From assembly GCF_004210375.1 (NCBI RefSeq), contig NC_134825.1, positions 1,612,001 through 1,676,000 of the forward strand: a DNA stretch of 64,000 nt. Direction: 5' to 3'. The stretch is from Tachypleus tridentatus (lineage: Eukaryota > Arthropoda > Merostomata > Xiphosura > Limulidae). The notes below the pieces were generated by a model. The model did no database searches. It saw only the letters and a list, made by a program, of their open reading frames with translations, and had not been told where the DNA came from. Of this stretch, positions 34,600 through 46,865 are shown one piece after another. A program made the position numbers and the translations under genes. Positions within the stretch are counted from its first letter, which is position 1. Every line of letters starts with the position of its first letter.

Positions 34600-34881
34600 T
34601 GTTCCCTCTTGGCTCCAAGGTCGCATAACAACCAATCAAATTCCGTGCACTTCATTAATCCAGACATGCACATCGTCAGTAATAATGAGTCTCGACATGT
34701 TTATGGCTTTTATGAGATCCTAGCAGACGATAGGCCTAAAACCCAGATAACCAACTGGTGGTATTGCAATTCACCTAATGATCTAATAAGGTTGATGGTT
34801 TAAAAAACTCCCCTACCCTGAAAGAAACTGGTAGTGAACATTCCCGTTACGCATATTCATTTAAAAAAATTAGAGGGAACA
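34600..34881. mobile_element. Candidate DNA-transposon MITE with 10-bp inverted ends
   Basis: tgttccctct at the left is matched by agagggaaca at the right, about 280 bp apart. The right end continues inward as aattttttt on the complementary strand, a pattern seen in some hAT MITEs. I could not find a convincing target duplication. The internal 68-codon frame is not a recognised protein. Confidence 0.45.
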
Positions 34882-35582
34882 TTGGTTGTAAGGTTTTCAG
34901 TTAAACGACTACATTACTATTCCAGACAAATGTAGTAACTTGTTTAAGGATGCAGAAGAGATAAAGGAAGATGTGTTTTCTAATATATGTCCAAGTTGTT
35001 ATTGGTTTTCTAAAAAAAACATTTTTTTCGTGCTTCTAAATGATACTGTTCGTGACTTAATGGTTAATTATTACATAATATTTCCAGACATATAATTACT
35101 TATAGCTTTGTTGTTAGTGTTCCAGTACTAGACGATGTTATTAAATTTTTAAGTTGTTCTTGAACCAATAGGACACATTCTGAAATTATAAGTCAGTTCA
35201 CCAAATACGTTATTGATAAATCTTCATCCTCCAAAATTATGTAATGTCATAAGTTTAGTTGTTGAAACTACTGCCACATGTTATTGAAGCAACAATAACA
35301 ACTGGCCATACCAAAAGTGGAAATGTCTTCATTACAATAATTCCTTTGCCATTAACTGATTACTTGTTTGAAATTGGAAGGTTCCAATTATAATTCGTTT
35401 TGTAATGTCAATTAATGAAACGCAAGTTTAAAACTGTACTTACATTTCATATGGTCAGTTCAATATGTTCAGTGTCTAAGAGTTGGATCTCATTAAAACT
35501 TGTTTCAAGTAATTCGAACATCTGAGCAGGAAACACATAATTCATCTCGTAATATAAAAAAATACTCAAAGCGACACCAAAT
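34882..35582. other. AT-rich non-coding stretch
   Basis: No gene, RNA gene or clear repeat is seen. Confidence 0.5.
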
Positions 35583-35880
35583 TAGAAATTCAGTTTGTTT
35601 GTTTGTTTGTTTTTGGAATTTCGCACAAAGCTACTCGAGGGCTATCTGTGCTAGCCGTCCCTAATTTAGCAGTGTAAGACTAGAGGGAAGGCAACTAGTC
35701 ATCACCACCCACCGCCAACTCTTGGGCTACTCTTTTACCAACGAATAGTGGGATTGACCGTCACATTATACACCCCCACGGCTGGGAGGGCGAGCATGTT
35801 TAGCGCGACGCGGGCGCGAACCCGCGACCCTCGGATTACGAGTCGCACGCCTTACGCGCTTGGCCAAGCTAGAAATTCAG
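35583..35880 (-). mobile_element. tRNA-derived SINE copy 2 with 11-bp target duplication
   Basis: Same family as 34264-34568 and in the same orientation. The flanks are perfect direct repeats of tagaaattcag (35583-35593 and 35870-35880). The tRNA-like head lies at the right (agtcgcacgc, ttggcca) and the gtttgtttgtttgttt tail at the left. Confidence 0.93.
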
Positions 35881-37613
35881 TATGCTTTATTTAGATTTTG
35901 GTAGATTGGTGAGGCTTTTGCAGCTTTAACATTGTATTTCAGCCAGTGTAATTAAATATGTAATAAATTAAATACTTAGCTTTTAACAAAATTAAAATAT
36001 ATGTATGAATATCAATACTTTTCGGTAAAATTAATATAAATAATGATTATATATCATATATAATTCACAAGCAAAAAAAACAACTAAAAATGCAAGAAAT
36101 TCACGAGTTATTTAAATAAGATTCATGTTACTTTCAAATTTATCTATAAAATAACTTTCATATTTTTGTTGGTGTTGGTTATCAGAAAACATAAAAGGTT
36201 CTTTAGGTCACAGATGTAAACATTTACCGAGTATCTTAATGGACACTGATTTGAGTTTCTAACAAAACTTATGTTGATTCTTTTTAAACCTTACAATTTC
36301 AATTTAGCCAACCTACCTTTCATCACTTTTATGACTCAGCAGTAAGTCTGCGAACATACAATGCTGTAAATCGGTTTCGATATCCGTGGTGGGCAGAGCA
36401 TGGAGCCAATTGTGTAGCTTTAGGCTAACAATAACTTTTATGACGCATACATTTTAACATGTAAATACAATTTTGGAAACTGTAAGAGAAAGATCTTTTG
36501 ATTTTTAACATAAAAGTGACATTTGTCTTTCCAATCATGATTAGTATTGGTGATATAATCCGGTGTTGAAATCTCAAGTTCTTCCACTCTAAATTCTTGA
36601 CATTTTTCAGTATTATATTTATAACCAAGTAAATAGTTCAAGCTTTTAAGTTGTCTATAAGCTACAGTATCATTAATATTACTTACCGTTTTTCTTATAG
36701 TTCTAGATCTGCAATCTTTTAACCCTGTTGTGTAGGTAAAGAAGATTACTGGTATAATTTCAGACTGATAATTAGATTTTGGTTCATATAACGTGGTATC
36801 AAAGATACCAACTTAACGAAGCTAGTGATGTTTTCCAAGTCGAGTTTCGCGTTAACCTATTGCACTAAAAGACCTTTTCAGTGGTCAAGTCTAATCAGAT
36901 CCAGTATCCTTTCTGAAATTTCCCCAACGCAATTTTCCCCCTCTGGTTATCGAGCGAAGTACGAGACAGCTTTTAGCTGTCAACTTGGAAAGTTTCTCAT
37001 CAGTTTTACAATCTTTCCAGATGTAGTCCAAGTGGACAGCACAGTGCTGTTAGCAGTAAGGAAGGGGTGTCCATGTCAGTTTAGTGCAGATCACTGATAT
37101 TATATAATATGTCAGTTTACTAGTTGTTTAGCTCAGCAGCCAAATGAGGTAACATGTTTTGCTCTTGCGACAGACACTTAGTTCCCGTTATTGTATGTTC
37201 AGCTGTACAACAGAATACATACCAAAACGTACAGTCTGATCGTTACCCAACTAATGCCGTATCTCATGCCCTACTGACCTGTTGTGTGCACAAATACTTG
37301 ATTGACCAAATTTGGCAGTATTGTTGAATATGATATTTAAATTCTGTAACTGTAGCTGGATAATGCAGACAGCATCTCCAGTCATAGGTGTGACACGTGA
37401 TAAATGTAGATCATGCGGATTCTTTTAGTTTCACCTGGCTTCTTCGATCTCTTGTTATGATCCTTCTTTACTTCCATTTGTTCTTCATAGTTTGTTGTTA
37501 TAATGCTTTGGTGCATTTATATGGCTTCCTTGATCTTACCTTTAGCCAAATTTATTTTTTCTCTTGCAATCCCTCCCTTAACCTTAATTGTACCGGTAAA
37601 TGTAAAACTCATG
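35881..37613. other. Mostly AT-rich non-coding; one unassigned 90-codon frame
   Basis: It holds a degraded SINE of a second family at about 36330-36440 (listed separately). An open frame at 36825-37097 (90 codons, Ser/Phe-rich) lies in sequence of more balanced composition, but I recognise no domain on either strand. Its status is unknown. Confidence 0.4.
36330..36440 (+). mobile_element. Degraded second-family SINE fragment
   Basis: It contains cggtttcgatatccgtggtg and a gggcagagc..ttgtgtagctttaggct tail. This matches the pattern seen at 39888, 43140 and, inverted, at 46750, 47440, 47830 and 60023. The ggtttcgat block resembles a polymerase III B box. Confidence 0.55.
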
Positions 37614-37983
37614 ACATTTGATCAATCTACGTTGATATCTAATTGATATATATCATTTGATCAATCTACGTTGATATCTAATTGGTATATATCATTTGAT
37701 CAATCTACGTTGATATCTAATTGGTATATATCATTTGATCAATCTACGTTGTTGTATATATCATATCAATCTACGTTGATATCTTGGTATATATCATTTG
37801 ATCAATCTACGTTGATATCTAATTGGTATATATCATTTGATCAATCTACGTTGATATCTAATTGATATATATCATTTGATCAATCTACGTTGATATCTAA
37901 TTGATATATATCATTTGATCAATCTACGTTGATATCTAATTGATATATATCATTTGATCAATCTACGTTGATATCTAATTGGA
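37614..37983. repeat. 39-bp minisatellite, about 9 copies
   Basis: The unit contains catttgatcaatctacgttg followed by atatctaattgatatatat. Copies near 37741-37795 are shortened. The unit holds the palindromes ttgatcaa and gatatc. The 64-codon frame across it is a 13-residue repeat artefact. Confidence 0.95.
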
Positions 37984-38229
37984 CATTTTGTCAAATTATT
38001 TCAATAAAATTCACATAAAAACGTAGATTATAAACGAAATTTTGGTGTTATAATATGCTTTAATGTTTTCATTTCAAAAGGAAATATTTAAATTTTAGAT
38101 CCATATAAAACGCTTTCCTATCAGTAATTGTTCAGACGTTTAATTTAACAATATCTACAACCATCAAAGGGAATATTGTAATTTACTTGAGTATAAATTA
38201 TGATGGCGACACCTTCTCGTCTATTCTAT

Positions 38230-38521
38230 CAACAGCTTCAAGGCCCGGCATGGCCAGATGGTTAAGGCACTGGACTTGTAACCTGAGGGCGCGGGTTCGA
38301 ATCACCGTCATACCAAACATGCTCGCCCTTTCAGCCGCGGGGACGTTATAAGTGATGGTCAATCCTACTATTCGTTAGTAAAAGAGCAGCCCAAGAGTTG
38401 GCGGTGGGTGGTGATGACTAGCTGCCTTCCCTCTAGTCTTACACTGCAACATTAGGAACGGCTAGTGCAGATAGCCCTCGTGTAGCTATGTGCGAAATTC
38501 GAAACAAACCAACAGCTTCAA
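38230..38521 (+). mobile_element. tRNA-derived SINE copy 3 with 12-bp target duplication
   Basis: Plus orientation: a tRNA-like head with ggcatggccagatggttaag (A box) and gcgggttcgaatcac (B box), then the conserved body and a gaaattcgaaacaaac tail. The flanks are caacagcttcaa (38230-38241 and 38510-38521), a perfect target duplication. It is the best preserved head in the window. It is not a functional tRNA: the acceptor stem is not closed and the body continues. Confidence 0.93.
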
Positions 38522-40816
38522 AGTTTTCTATTGCATAAACCAGCTCTATTAATTTCGTGCATTTATGGCTTAGTTAAAAAGGCAGGTAAACTCTCATTGT
38601 CATAGGATATTGTATTCTTTATTCATGTCATTATCTTATATTCTAAATTGAATATTTGAAATAAACCAGTAAAATACACCAAACATAGCAAAAAGTAGGG
38701 TTAACTTTTTCAGCATTTCAAGACTTCGCTATAAAAACGAACAAGATCCACATATGAGTAGTAAAGTTTTTGTATGGTATGTATGTGTTTCATTTAATTT
38801 ACTTTATATTATATTAGATAAATAAACAAATGAAAAAGTCAGTCATGAAACCCCTTAACGACTTATACACGCGAGAATCTTGCGCCTTAGGAATTTAATA
38901 CTTTGCAGTGTATTTGACCGGGGCTATCTGATACCAAGTGAGCTTTTGATTTGTTATTCTGCAAGTTTGTAGTCGGACATGGTTCGAGAACAACAAGCTA
39001 ATAAAATCAAATAAAAATGGATGTTTCAACCTTCAGGCTGTTCATTACAGTTATTATCTTCAGACACTCTAGAATTACATGGTTATTGAAATTTATTTAT
39101 TTTTGTAATGATTAGAAGGTCAGTAGTGTTAGAGTAGATAAAATAAGAAAATATACTGAAAACCGTAATATTGATATAGGATGCTCTAACGATTAAGCAA
39201 GCGAAATTTGGAAAGCGTAAAATGAAGAGGTAATTTTATTCTTAGTAGGAAAATTGCTTTATACTCGGAACAGCCATTTGCAATGATCATTAGCTATAGC
39301 CATTCCGACTCTGTAAATAAAAACAAGTTTTTAGTAAAAATACTTTTATTTACAAAATCTTTTGTTTTTATTTTTGAAAATAAAGGATATTTTACGTTTA
39401 CAGAATGTTTGGCAAATTTCATTATATAGTTAATATGTAATAATAGTAAACATTTATTCTTTAATATTAGGCCGGTCCATTGGATATTTTATGTAGTGTT
39501 TATTTCTGAGTCTCTATCTTTTTAACTTTCAATTTTCTTTTAAGATTTTGTTTCTTTTTATTTTTCCATCATTTTGATAATTACCAAGACCTTTTAGATT
39601 ACATATTGTTATCTTGAAGTTGACTCTTGATTGTATATTCGTTACTCCTGACATCCACTTTGCTTCTATACAAAAACGTCTCTATTAAAAATTAATAACT
39701 TAAACTTTAATGTGTAACACATTATTTCTAAATGGACTTGGCTTTCACTTATTTTTCCGCATACTATAAAATAATACTGCCAACAATATAACTTACAAAA
39801 AATATTGTACAGAGATCTTAGCCAAATTATTGTATAATACTGCTCAATATAATATATTAAATAACTGAAAATTTCTATCGCCTTCTGCCCACCAGTAGTA
39901 CAGCGGCATATCTGTGGTTGTATACCGCAAGAAACCGAATTTCGATACCCGTGATGAGCAGAGCTTAATTACAACCAATCCAACAACTGCACCCTCTGTT
40001 GGAGTTGTGATATCCAATTAGCAGTAAGAAAGTTGTGGACCTGGTAACAAGTAAACTCAAAATGTTTCGCAATAAAGAAACCAGCATTAGTAAATGAATA
40101 ACAAAAATATTTATTTACAGATTAATATAATGAATGATCACTCAAGTTAAAGATGAAACAACTAACTGATAAATGTGTGAAATTGGTAAGTAAACAGGAC
40201 AAATGACTTTTACGCCTTAGTGAGTTTATATTCAAAGATTAGTATTTTGATTTAGGATATTTATATTTTAGGTCCAAATTAGAATGAAATCTGTACTTGT
40301 TACTTTAACAATTATTGCATGCATTACTTTATCGTGAATCGAAAGTATCTCGATCCTCTGATAACTCTGATGGATTCTCTGGCACTTTAACATATTGTTC
40401 AACTGACAACTTCGAATAAGATTACGGCGTCTCTAGGATGTTGGTCTACTCACGCCACAGTCATAACCTTGGTAATATGTTTGAATATTTATTCAACACT
40501 CATTATTTAATTGATATACATGACTTGTAGTCATTTCTTTAGCTGAAGTCATAAACAAAACCAATTAATTTTCGAATCTTCTCTGATTCGATATTTGTTA
40601 GGTTTGTGAAACGTGCAGATTTCAGATGGAGCATCATTCTTTAGACTTTTTATTAATTGTGTCTTCTCCATCTCAAGGTTTAATCAGTACAAGAAACTTG
40701 TGATCCTATGTTTGGTTGAAACCTTAATTTGAAGGCAGTATGATGACTGTCAGTGTTTTCGGTTTATTGGTCAGTTGTACTTCTTCACCGATCTAAAGAA
40801 TCCTGAGATTATCCTG
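38522..40816. other. Long AT-rich non-coding stretch
   Basis: No gene is recognised. The only repeat-like item is a degraded second-family SINE at about 39888-40030 (gaatttcgatacccgtgatg, then gagcagagct). Simple A/T runs are common. Confidence 0.5.
39888..40030 (+). mobile_element. Degraded second-family SINE fragment
   Basis: It shares the B-box-like gaatttcgatacccgtgatg block and the gagcagagct tail with the fragments at 36330 and 43140. Confidence 0.5.
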
Positions 40817-41092
40817 ACTTTCAATCAGGCCCATGGCAAGGTGGTTAACACTCTCGATTCGCAGTCTGAGGGTCGCGAGTTTGAATCACAGTCACATCAA
40901 ATATGTTCGCCCTTTCAGCCGCGGGGACGTTATGAATGACGAGCAATCCCACTATTCGTTGGTAAAAATGTAGCCCAAAAGTTGGCAGTGGGTGGTCTTA
41001 CACTGCTAAATAGGAGATGATAGCGCAAATAGCTCTCAGTAGTGTTATGTGCGAAATTAAAAAAAAACATATAAGCAAACATACTTTCAATC
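40817..41092 (+). mobile_element. tRNA-derived SINE copy 4 with 10-bp target duplication
   Basis: Same family and orientation as 38230-38521 but more diverged, with a deletion in the body after gttggcagtgggtggt. It ends in a run of nine As. The flanks are perfect actttcaatc repeats (40817-40826 and 41083-41092). Confidence 0.9.
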
Positions 41093-41128
41093 TAGATGAA
41101 ATCATGGATGGAAATGTATTGCTGTTGA

Positions 41129-41275
41129 GCCATCTAGAGTCGGTCTAGATACAGTCAGTTGTAGATAACGGGCTGGCTCCAGAGTCATCTAGAGTTGGTC
41201 CAGATACAGTCAGTTGTAGTTAACGGGCTGGCTCCAGAGTCTTCTAGAGTTGGTCCAGATACAGTCAGTTGTGGA
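41129..41275. repeat. 55-bp tandem repeat, about 2.6 copies
   Basis: The unit contains ggtccagatacagtcagttg and aacgggctggctccagagtc, with few mismatches between copies. Confidence 0.9.
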
Positions 41276-41326
41276 TCCAATGATTAACCACAAAAACGAC
41301 ACTCCATACCACTACTTCTATGTCAA

Positions 41327-41581
41327 TCAATTAGAACCTATATATGTAAAAACGGCTGGTATGGATATATAAAACTCTATGTAGAGGAGCGAACAACGTT
41401 TTGACCTTCTCCGGTCACCGTCAGGTTCACAAAGAAAGAAAGAGGTAACTGACCGATAGCCGACCACATGTTTAAAGGCGGTTGTGTAATTGAGTGTAGA
41501 AATGTAGAGGGCGTGCTTAGATGTTGATTACATTTATTAATTTAGGAATAAAGTGGGTTTTCTCATCATCACCAATTAGAA
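41327..41581. mobile_element. Penelope-like 3'-end fragment with 9-10 bp flanking repeats
   Basis: It contains aaaaacggctggtatggata, gagcgaacaacgttttgacc, and a block starting caggttcacaaagaaagaaa and continuing through gaccacatg to gtagagggcg. This parallels 63128-63350 over its whole length. The flanks are tcaattagaa (41327-41336) and ccaattagaa (41572-41581), a likely target duplication. Confidence 0.8.
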
Positions 41582-41779
41582 GCTGCTCAGCCACTGACTG
41601 CAACATTAACAACAGAGAAGAAGGGGTTCATGATGATGTCCTGGTATTTAGACACCTCTTCTCGGGTATTCTGTTGTAAAGCGTTTGGTTACCACTTCTT
41701 GAAGATATCAAATATGCACATACCTTTGATGAAATCACTATATGCTGAAGCAGAGAAGACTACAACTACCAAATGCTAC

Positions 41780-42095
41780 TGAATTACGCTTAGTAACTAG
41801 TACTAACCATTTTCATTGGTCCTAATAACCTATAGCTATCATTGAGACTACAGCTACTGCATTACCATTAGTGACTAGTACTATCCACTGTCATTCTGAT
41901 CCTAATAACCTATAGCTATCATTGAAACTACAGCTACTGGATTACCATTAGTGACTAGTACTATCCACTGTCATTGAGGTTTTAAGAACCTACAGATATC
42001 ACTGGAACTACAGCTACTGGATTACCATTAGTGACTAGTACTATCCACTGTCATTCTGATTCTAATAACCTATAGCTATCATTGAGACTACTTCT
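41780..42095. repeat. 80-bp minisatellite, 4 copies
   Basis: The unit begins attaccattagtgactagta and contains cctataactatc-like and actacagctactgg pieces. Copies start at 41861, 41941 and 42021, plus a diverged first copy and a partial last copy. Confidence 0.92.
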
Positions 42096-42640
42096 GCTGG
42101 CTAACTTTCTTGTACAATATGCATCATTACAGATAAAGAGGAACAAAGCAATGACAGTTAATTCAATTTCATGGTTTTATGAAAACCACAAAGAAAAAAC
42201 CACATTATTAGCTTTAGTTATGGGAATTATTGTCTGCACTGAGAAGATATAATATTATTTTTAATTAAATGTAATATATATCTTTCATTAAATGAAATCA
42301 ATTATGAGAACAAGAACATTTGTGGAAGCCACCATGTTAGAACGCAGTAAATACTTTTATAGGTGAGAGGCAGATATTCAGATAATGTGAAAGAAAAGCA
42401 CATTGTTGAAACTTGTGCTTAGCATAAATATCTCTGTTGTTAAATGCACTCCTTAAAGGTGCTAGTTTAGTATTTAACACAGCAAGTCAACATTATAGCA
42501 AACAAAGATTAGTCTATCTTAGCCCCAGTAATTATTCAATATGAAATTGTACAATGAATTAAAAGTTAATCCAATGTGTTTATTTAATGTGTTTAATAAA
42601 ATCTGAAAATAACTGAATTTAAAATACTAATGAGAAAAAA
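42096..42640. other. AT-rich spacer between minisatellites
   Basis: I see nothing recognisable here. Confidence 0.5.
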
Positions 42641-42935
42641 AAACATTAACAGCCATATTTACAACACAAAACAACAACAAAACATTAACAGCCATATTTA
42701 CAACACAAAACATTAACAGCCATATTTACAACACAAAACAACAACAAAACATTAACAGCCATGTTTACAACACAAAACAACAACAAAACATTAACAGCCA
42801 TGTTTACAACACAAAACAACAACAAAACATTAACAGCCATGTTTACAGCACAAAACCACAACAAAACAGTAACAGCCATATGTACAGCACAAAACAACAA
42901 CAAAACAGTAACAGCCATATTTATAACACAAAAAA
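42641..42935. repeat. 39-bp minisatellite, about 7-8 copies
   Basis: The unit contains aacattaacagccatattta and caacacaaaacaacaacaaa. One copy lacks the aacaacaaca piece. The 77- and 67-codon open frames on opposite strands are 13-residue repeat artefacts. Confidence 0.95.
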
Positions 42936-43129
42936 TGACAACTCATTTTTTCTCCTTTCTCTAGCAGTTTTCTCTCTTAGTGACTATTGTGTAAGGGTAA
43001 CAATAATAATAAAACAGATTTGTAAGAAATACCAAAGATATAGGAAAATTACCAAGTAAGTCATTACTAGTTCTATTGTATGTTCATGAATCTGTGTAAA
43101 TGTAGAACTTGTACATGAAGATATAAATG

Positions 43130-43260
43130 TATCCCACCCTCTTCCAGCAGCATAGCCATACGTCTGGGGACTTGTAACACTAGAAACCTGGTTTCGATAC
43201 CTCTCATGGGTAGAGTACAGATATCTCATTGTGTAGCTTTTTGCTTAATTATAAAAATAG
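43130..43260 (+). mobile_element. Degraded second-family SINE fragment
   Basis: It contains cctggtttcgatacctctca, then gggtagagtacagat and ttgtgtagctttttgcttaa, the same order of blocks as at 36330. Confidence 0.55.
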
Positions 43261-43449
43261 AAATAAACACTTTCTTTACCATTAACTTATCACTCAAAAC
43301 AAGACTAGAATCAGAAGTAGTACTATTTAATTTAAACATTATAGAACTCAAACTGAACTTTCAGATGATGCCTGTACCTAAACCAAAACTGAAATTTATT
43401 AGAAATAATGAACCAGTGAAAAAAATAAATAACAAATAGGCAAAAAATT

Positions 43450-45975
43450 AGTAGAAAGAAACAACTGAAAGAAAGTTCTCCAAATTTAAAAGAAAAGATC
43501 AAGAAGAAAGAAACAACTGAAAGAAAGTTGTACAAAATTAAGAGAAGATCAAGAAGAAAGAAACAACTGAAAGAAAGTTCTACAAAATTAAGAGAAGATC
43601 AAGAAGAAAGAAACAACTGAAAGAAAGTTATACAAAATTAAGAGGAGATCAAGAAGAAAGAAACAACTGAAAAAAAGTTCTCCAAATTTAAAAGAAAAGA
43701 TCAAGAAGAAAGAAACAACTGAAAGAAAGTTATACAAAATTAAGAGGAGATCAAGAAGAAAGAAACAACTGAAAAAAAGTTCTCCAAATTTAAAAGAAAA
43801 GATCAAGAAGAAAGAAACAACTGAAAGAAAGTTCTACAAAATTAAGAGAAGATCAAGAAGAAAGAAACAACTGAAAGAAAGTTCTACAAAATTAAGAGAA
43901 GATCAAGAAGAAAGAAATAACCGAAAGTTCTACAAAATTAAGAGAAGATCAAGAAGAAAGAAACAACTGAAAGTTCTACAAAATTAAGAGAAGATCAAGA
44001 AGAAAGAAATAACCGAAAGTTCTGCAAAATTAAGAGAAGATCAAGAAGAAAGAAATAACCGAAAGTTCTGCAAAATTAAGAGAAGATCAAGAAGAAAGAA
44101 ACAACTGAAAGAAAGTTGTACAAAATTAAGAGAAGATCAAGAAGAAAGAAACAACTGAAAGAAAGTTCTGCAAAATTAAGAGAAGATCAAGAAGAAAGAA
44201 ACAACTGAAAGAAAGTTCTGCAAAATTAAGAGAAGATCAAGAAGAAAGAAACAACTGAAAGAAAGTTCTACAAAATTAAGAGAAGATCAAGAAGAAAGAA
44301 ACAACTGAAAGAAAGTTCTACAAAATTAAGAGAAGATCAAGAAGAAAGAAACAACTGAAAGAAAGTTCTACAAAATTAAGAGAAGATCAAGAAGAAAGAA
44401 ACAACTGAAAGAAAGTTCTACAAAATTAAGAGAAGATCAAGAAGAAAGAAGCAACTGAAAGAAAGTTCTACAAAATTAAGAGGAGATCAAGAAGAAAGAA
44501 ACAACTGAAAAAAAGTTCTCCAAATTTAAAAGAAAAGATCAAGAAGAAAGAAACAACTGAAAGAAAGTTCTACAAAATTAAGAGAAGATCAAGAAGAAAG
44601 AAATAACCGAAAGTTCTGCAAAATTAAGAGAAGATCAAGAAGAAAGAAACAACTGAAAGAAAGTTCTACAAAATTAAGAGAAGATCAAGAAGAAAGAAAC
44701 AACTGAAAGAAAGTTCTACAAAATTAAGAGAAGATCAAGAAGAAAGAAACAAGTGAAAGAAAGTTCTACAAAATTAAGAGAAGATCAAGAAGAAAGAAAC
44801 AACTGAAAGAAAGTTCTACAAAATTAAGAGAAGATCAAGAAGAAAGAAACAACTGAAAGAAAGTTCTACAAAATTAAGAGAAGATCAACAAGAAAGAAAT
44901 AACCGAAAGTTCTACAAAAGTAAGAGAAGATCAACAAGAAAGAAATAACCGAAAGTTCTACAAAATTAAGAGAAGATCAACAAGAAAGAAATAACCGAAA
45001 GTTGTACAAAATTAAGAGAAGATCAAGAAGAAATAAACAACTGAAAGAAAGTTCTACAAAATTAAGAGAAGATCAAGAAGAAAGAAACAACTGAAAGTTC
45101 TACAAAATTAAGAGAAGATCAAGAAGAAAGAAATAACCGAAAGTTCTGCAAAATTAAGAGAAGATCAAGAAGAAAGAAACAACTGAAAGAAAGTTGTACA
45201 AAATTAAGAGAAGATCAAGAAGAAAGAAACAACTGAAAGTTCTACAAAATTAAGAGAAGATCAAGAAGAAAGAAACAACTGAAAGAAAGTTCTACAAAAT
45301 TAAGAGAAGATCAAGAAGAAAGAAACAACTGAAAGAAAGTTCTACAAAATTAAGAGAAGATCAAGAAGAAAGAAACAACTGAAAGAAAGTTCTACAAAAT
45401 TAAGAGAAGATCAAGAAGAAAGAAACAACTGAAAGAAAGTTCTACAAAATTAAGAGAAGATCAAGAAGAAAGAAACAACTGAAAGAAAGTTCTACAAAAT
45501 TAAGAGAAGATCAAGAAGAAAGAAACAACTGAAAGAAAGTTCTACAAAATTAAGAGAAGATCAAGAAGAAAGAAACAACTGAAAAAAAGTTCTACAAAAT
45601 TAAAAAGAAAAGATCAAGAAGAAAGAAACAACTGAAAGAAAGTTCTACAAAATTAAGAGAAGATCAAGAAGAAAGAAACAACTGAAAGAAAGTTCTGCAA
45701 AATTAAGAGAAGATCAAGAAGAAAGAAACAACTGAAAGAAAGTTCTACAAAATTAAGAGAAGATCAAGAAGAAAGAAACAACTGAAAGAAAGTTCTACAA
45801 AATTAAGAGAAGATCAACAAGAAAGAAATAACCGAAAGTTGTACAAAATTAAGAGAAGATCAAGAAGAAGGAAACAACTGAAAGAAAGTTCTACAAAATT
45901 AAGAGAAGATCAAGAAGAAATAAACAACTGAAAGAAAGTTCTACAAAATTAAGAGAAGATCAAGAAGAAAGAAAC
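43450..45975. repeat. 50-bp purine-rich minisatellite, about 50 copies
   Basis: The unit is about 50 bp, with gatcaagaagaaagaaacaa then ctgaaagaaagttctacaaa and attaagagaa. 46-bp variants lack one gaaa (aaccgaaagttc), and longer variants carry ctccaaatttaaaagaaaa. The plus strand is strongly purine-rich throughout. Variant types cluster in blocks, showing amplification of groups of units. Short minus-strand frames across it are artefacts. Confidence 0.97.
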
Positions 45976-46394
45976 AAAAAATAAAAGTTCATATTAATAC
46001 TTTTTTTTTCTGCCACAAACATCTAGACAGTTGCAAGGTTCGTGTTGGTTTAGCACTTTGTTCAAATAATAAGAAGTTGAACTGGATGACGAAGGTATAT
46101 TTAGCTTTTATTGAGAAAAACAGGTTCTTACGCGTATTTCAAGAAACTCCGAAGTGACTCCTCATGTCACTACAACTGGTAAAAAGGTTTTCACATGTAT
46201 CTCGGGAAATATCAACAACAGTGCTATAATATACAGTCCAAACTGAACTTTCAACAATGTTACACATATAGTTTAAATTGTATTTACAGCAATATTACAT
46301 GTACAGTCCAAATTAAACTGTAACCAATATCACAGGCTAAGCCGTGCTTTCGAAAATTTCACATATATAATCCAAACTGATCATAGGTGAATAC
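45976..46394. other. Non-coding spacer
   Basis: AT-rich. A loosely repeated piece of the type acagtccaaactgaactt / acagtccaaattaaactg recurs about four times at 46230-46385, suggesting an old degenerate tandem repeat. Confidence 0.5.
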
Positions 46395-46741
46395 TGTATA
46401 TTATGAATAAATACCATAGATCTAGTGATATGATGTCAACAAACAGAAAACAACCCACTGGTTGGAACTCTAGCTTGTTTTTTATATTATGAATAAATAC
46501 CATAGATCTAGTGATATGATGTCAACAAACAGAAAACAACCCACTGGTTGGAACTCTAGCTTGTTTTTTATATTATGAATAAATACCATAGATCTAGTGA
46601 TATGATGTCAACAAACAGAAAACAACCCACTGGTTGGAACTCTAGCTTGTTTTTTATATTATGAATAAATACCATAGATCTAGTGATATGATGTCAACAA
46701 ACAGAAAACAACCCACTGGTTGGAACTCTAGCTTGTTTTTT
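46395..46741. repeat. 86-bp tandem repeat, 4 virtually identical copies
   Basis: The unit contains attatgaataaataccatag, atctagtgatatgatgtcaa and cactggttggaactctagct. I see no differences between copies apart from the tail, so expansion is very recent or recently homogenised. Confidence 0.95.
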
Positions 46742-46749
46742 TTTTAATT

Positions 46750-46865
46750 AATGGCAAAGCTATACAATGGGCTACTTGTACTGTGCGTGTCACGAGTTTC
46801 GAAACCCGATTTCTAGCAGTGTAAGTCCGCACACATACTGTTTCACTAGCGAGAGCCTTAAACCA
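46750..46865 (-). mobile_element. Degraded second-family SINE fragment (minus)
   Basis: The minus-strand reading has the B-box-like ggtttcgaaactcgtgacac and the tail complementary to ggcaaagctatacaatgggc. Confidence 0.5.

Noticed and set aside
36825-37097. A 90-codon open frame as a host gene
   Set aside because: Composition is somewhat gene-like, but there is no recognisable domain, no splice partner and the complementary strand is equally uninformative.
38243-38315. Functional tRNA gene
   Set aside because: The tRNA-like sequence is the head of a SINE with a long body, tail and target duplication. The same head, decayed, starts the other three copies.
42685-42964. Opposing 77- and 67-codon frames as small membrane proteins
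   Set aside because: Both are 13-residue repeats forced by the 39-bp minisatellite.
43588-43806. Phe-rich minus-strand open frame in the 50-bp array
   Set aside because: It is a repeat artefact on the pyrimidine strand; unit length changes break the frame repeatedly.
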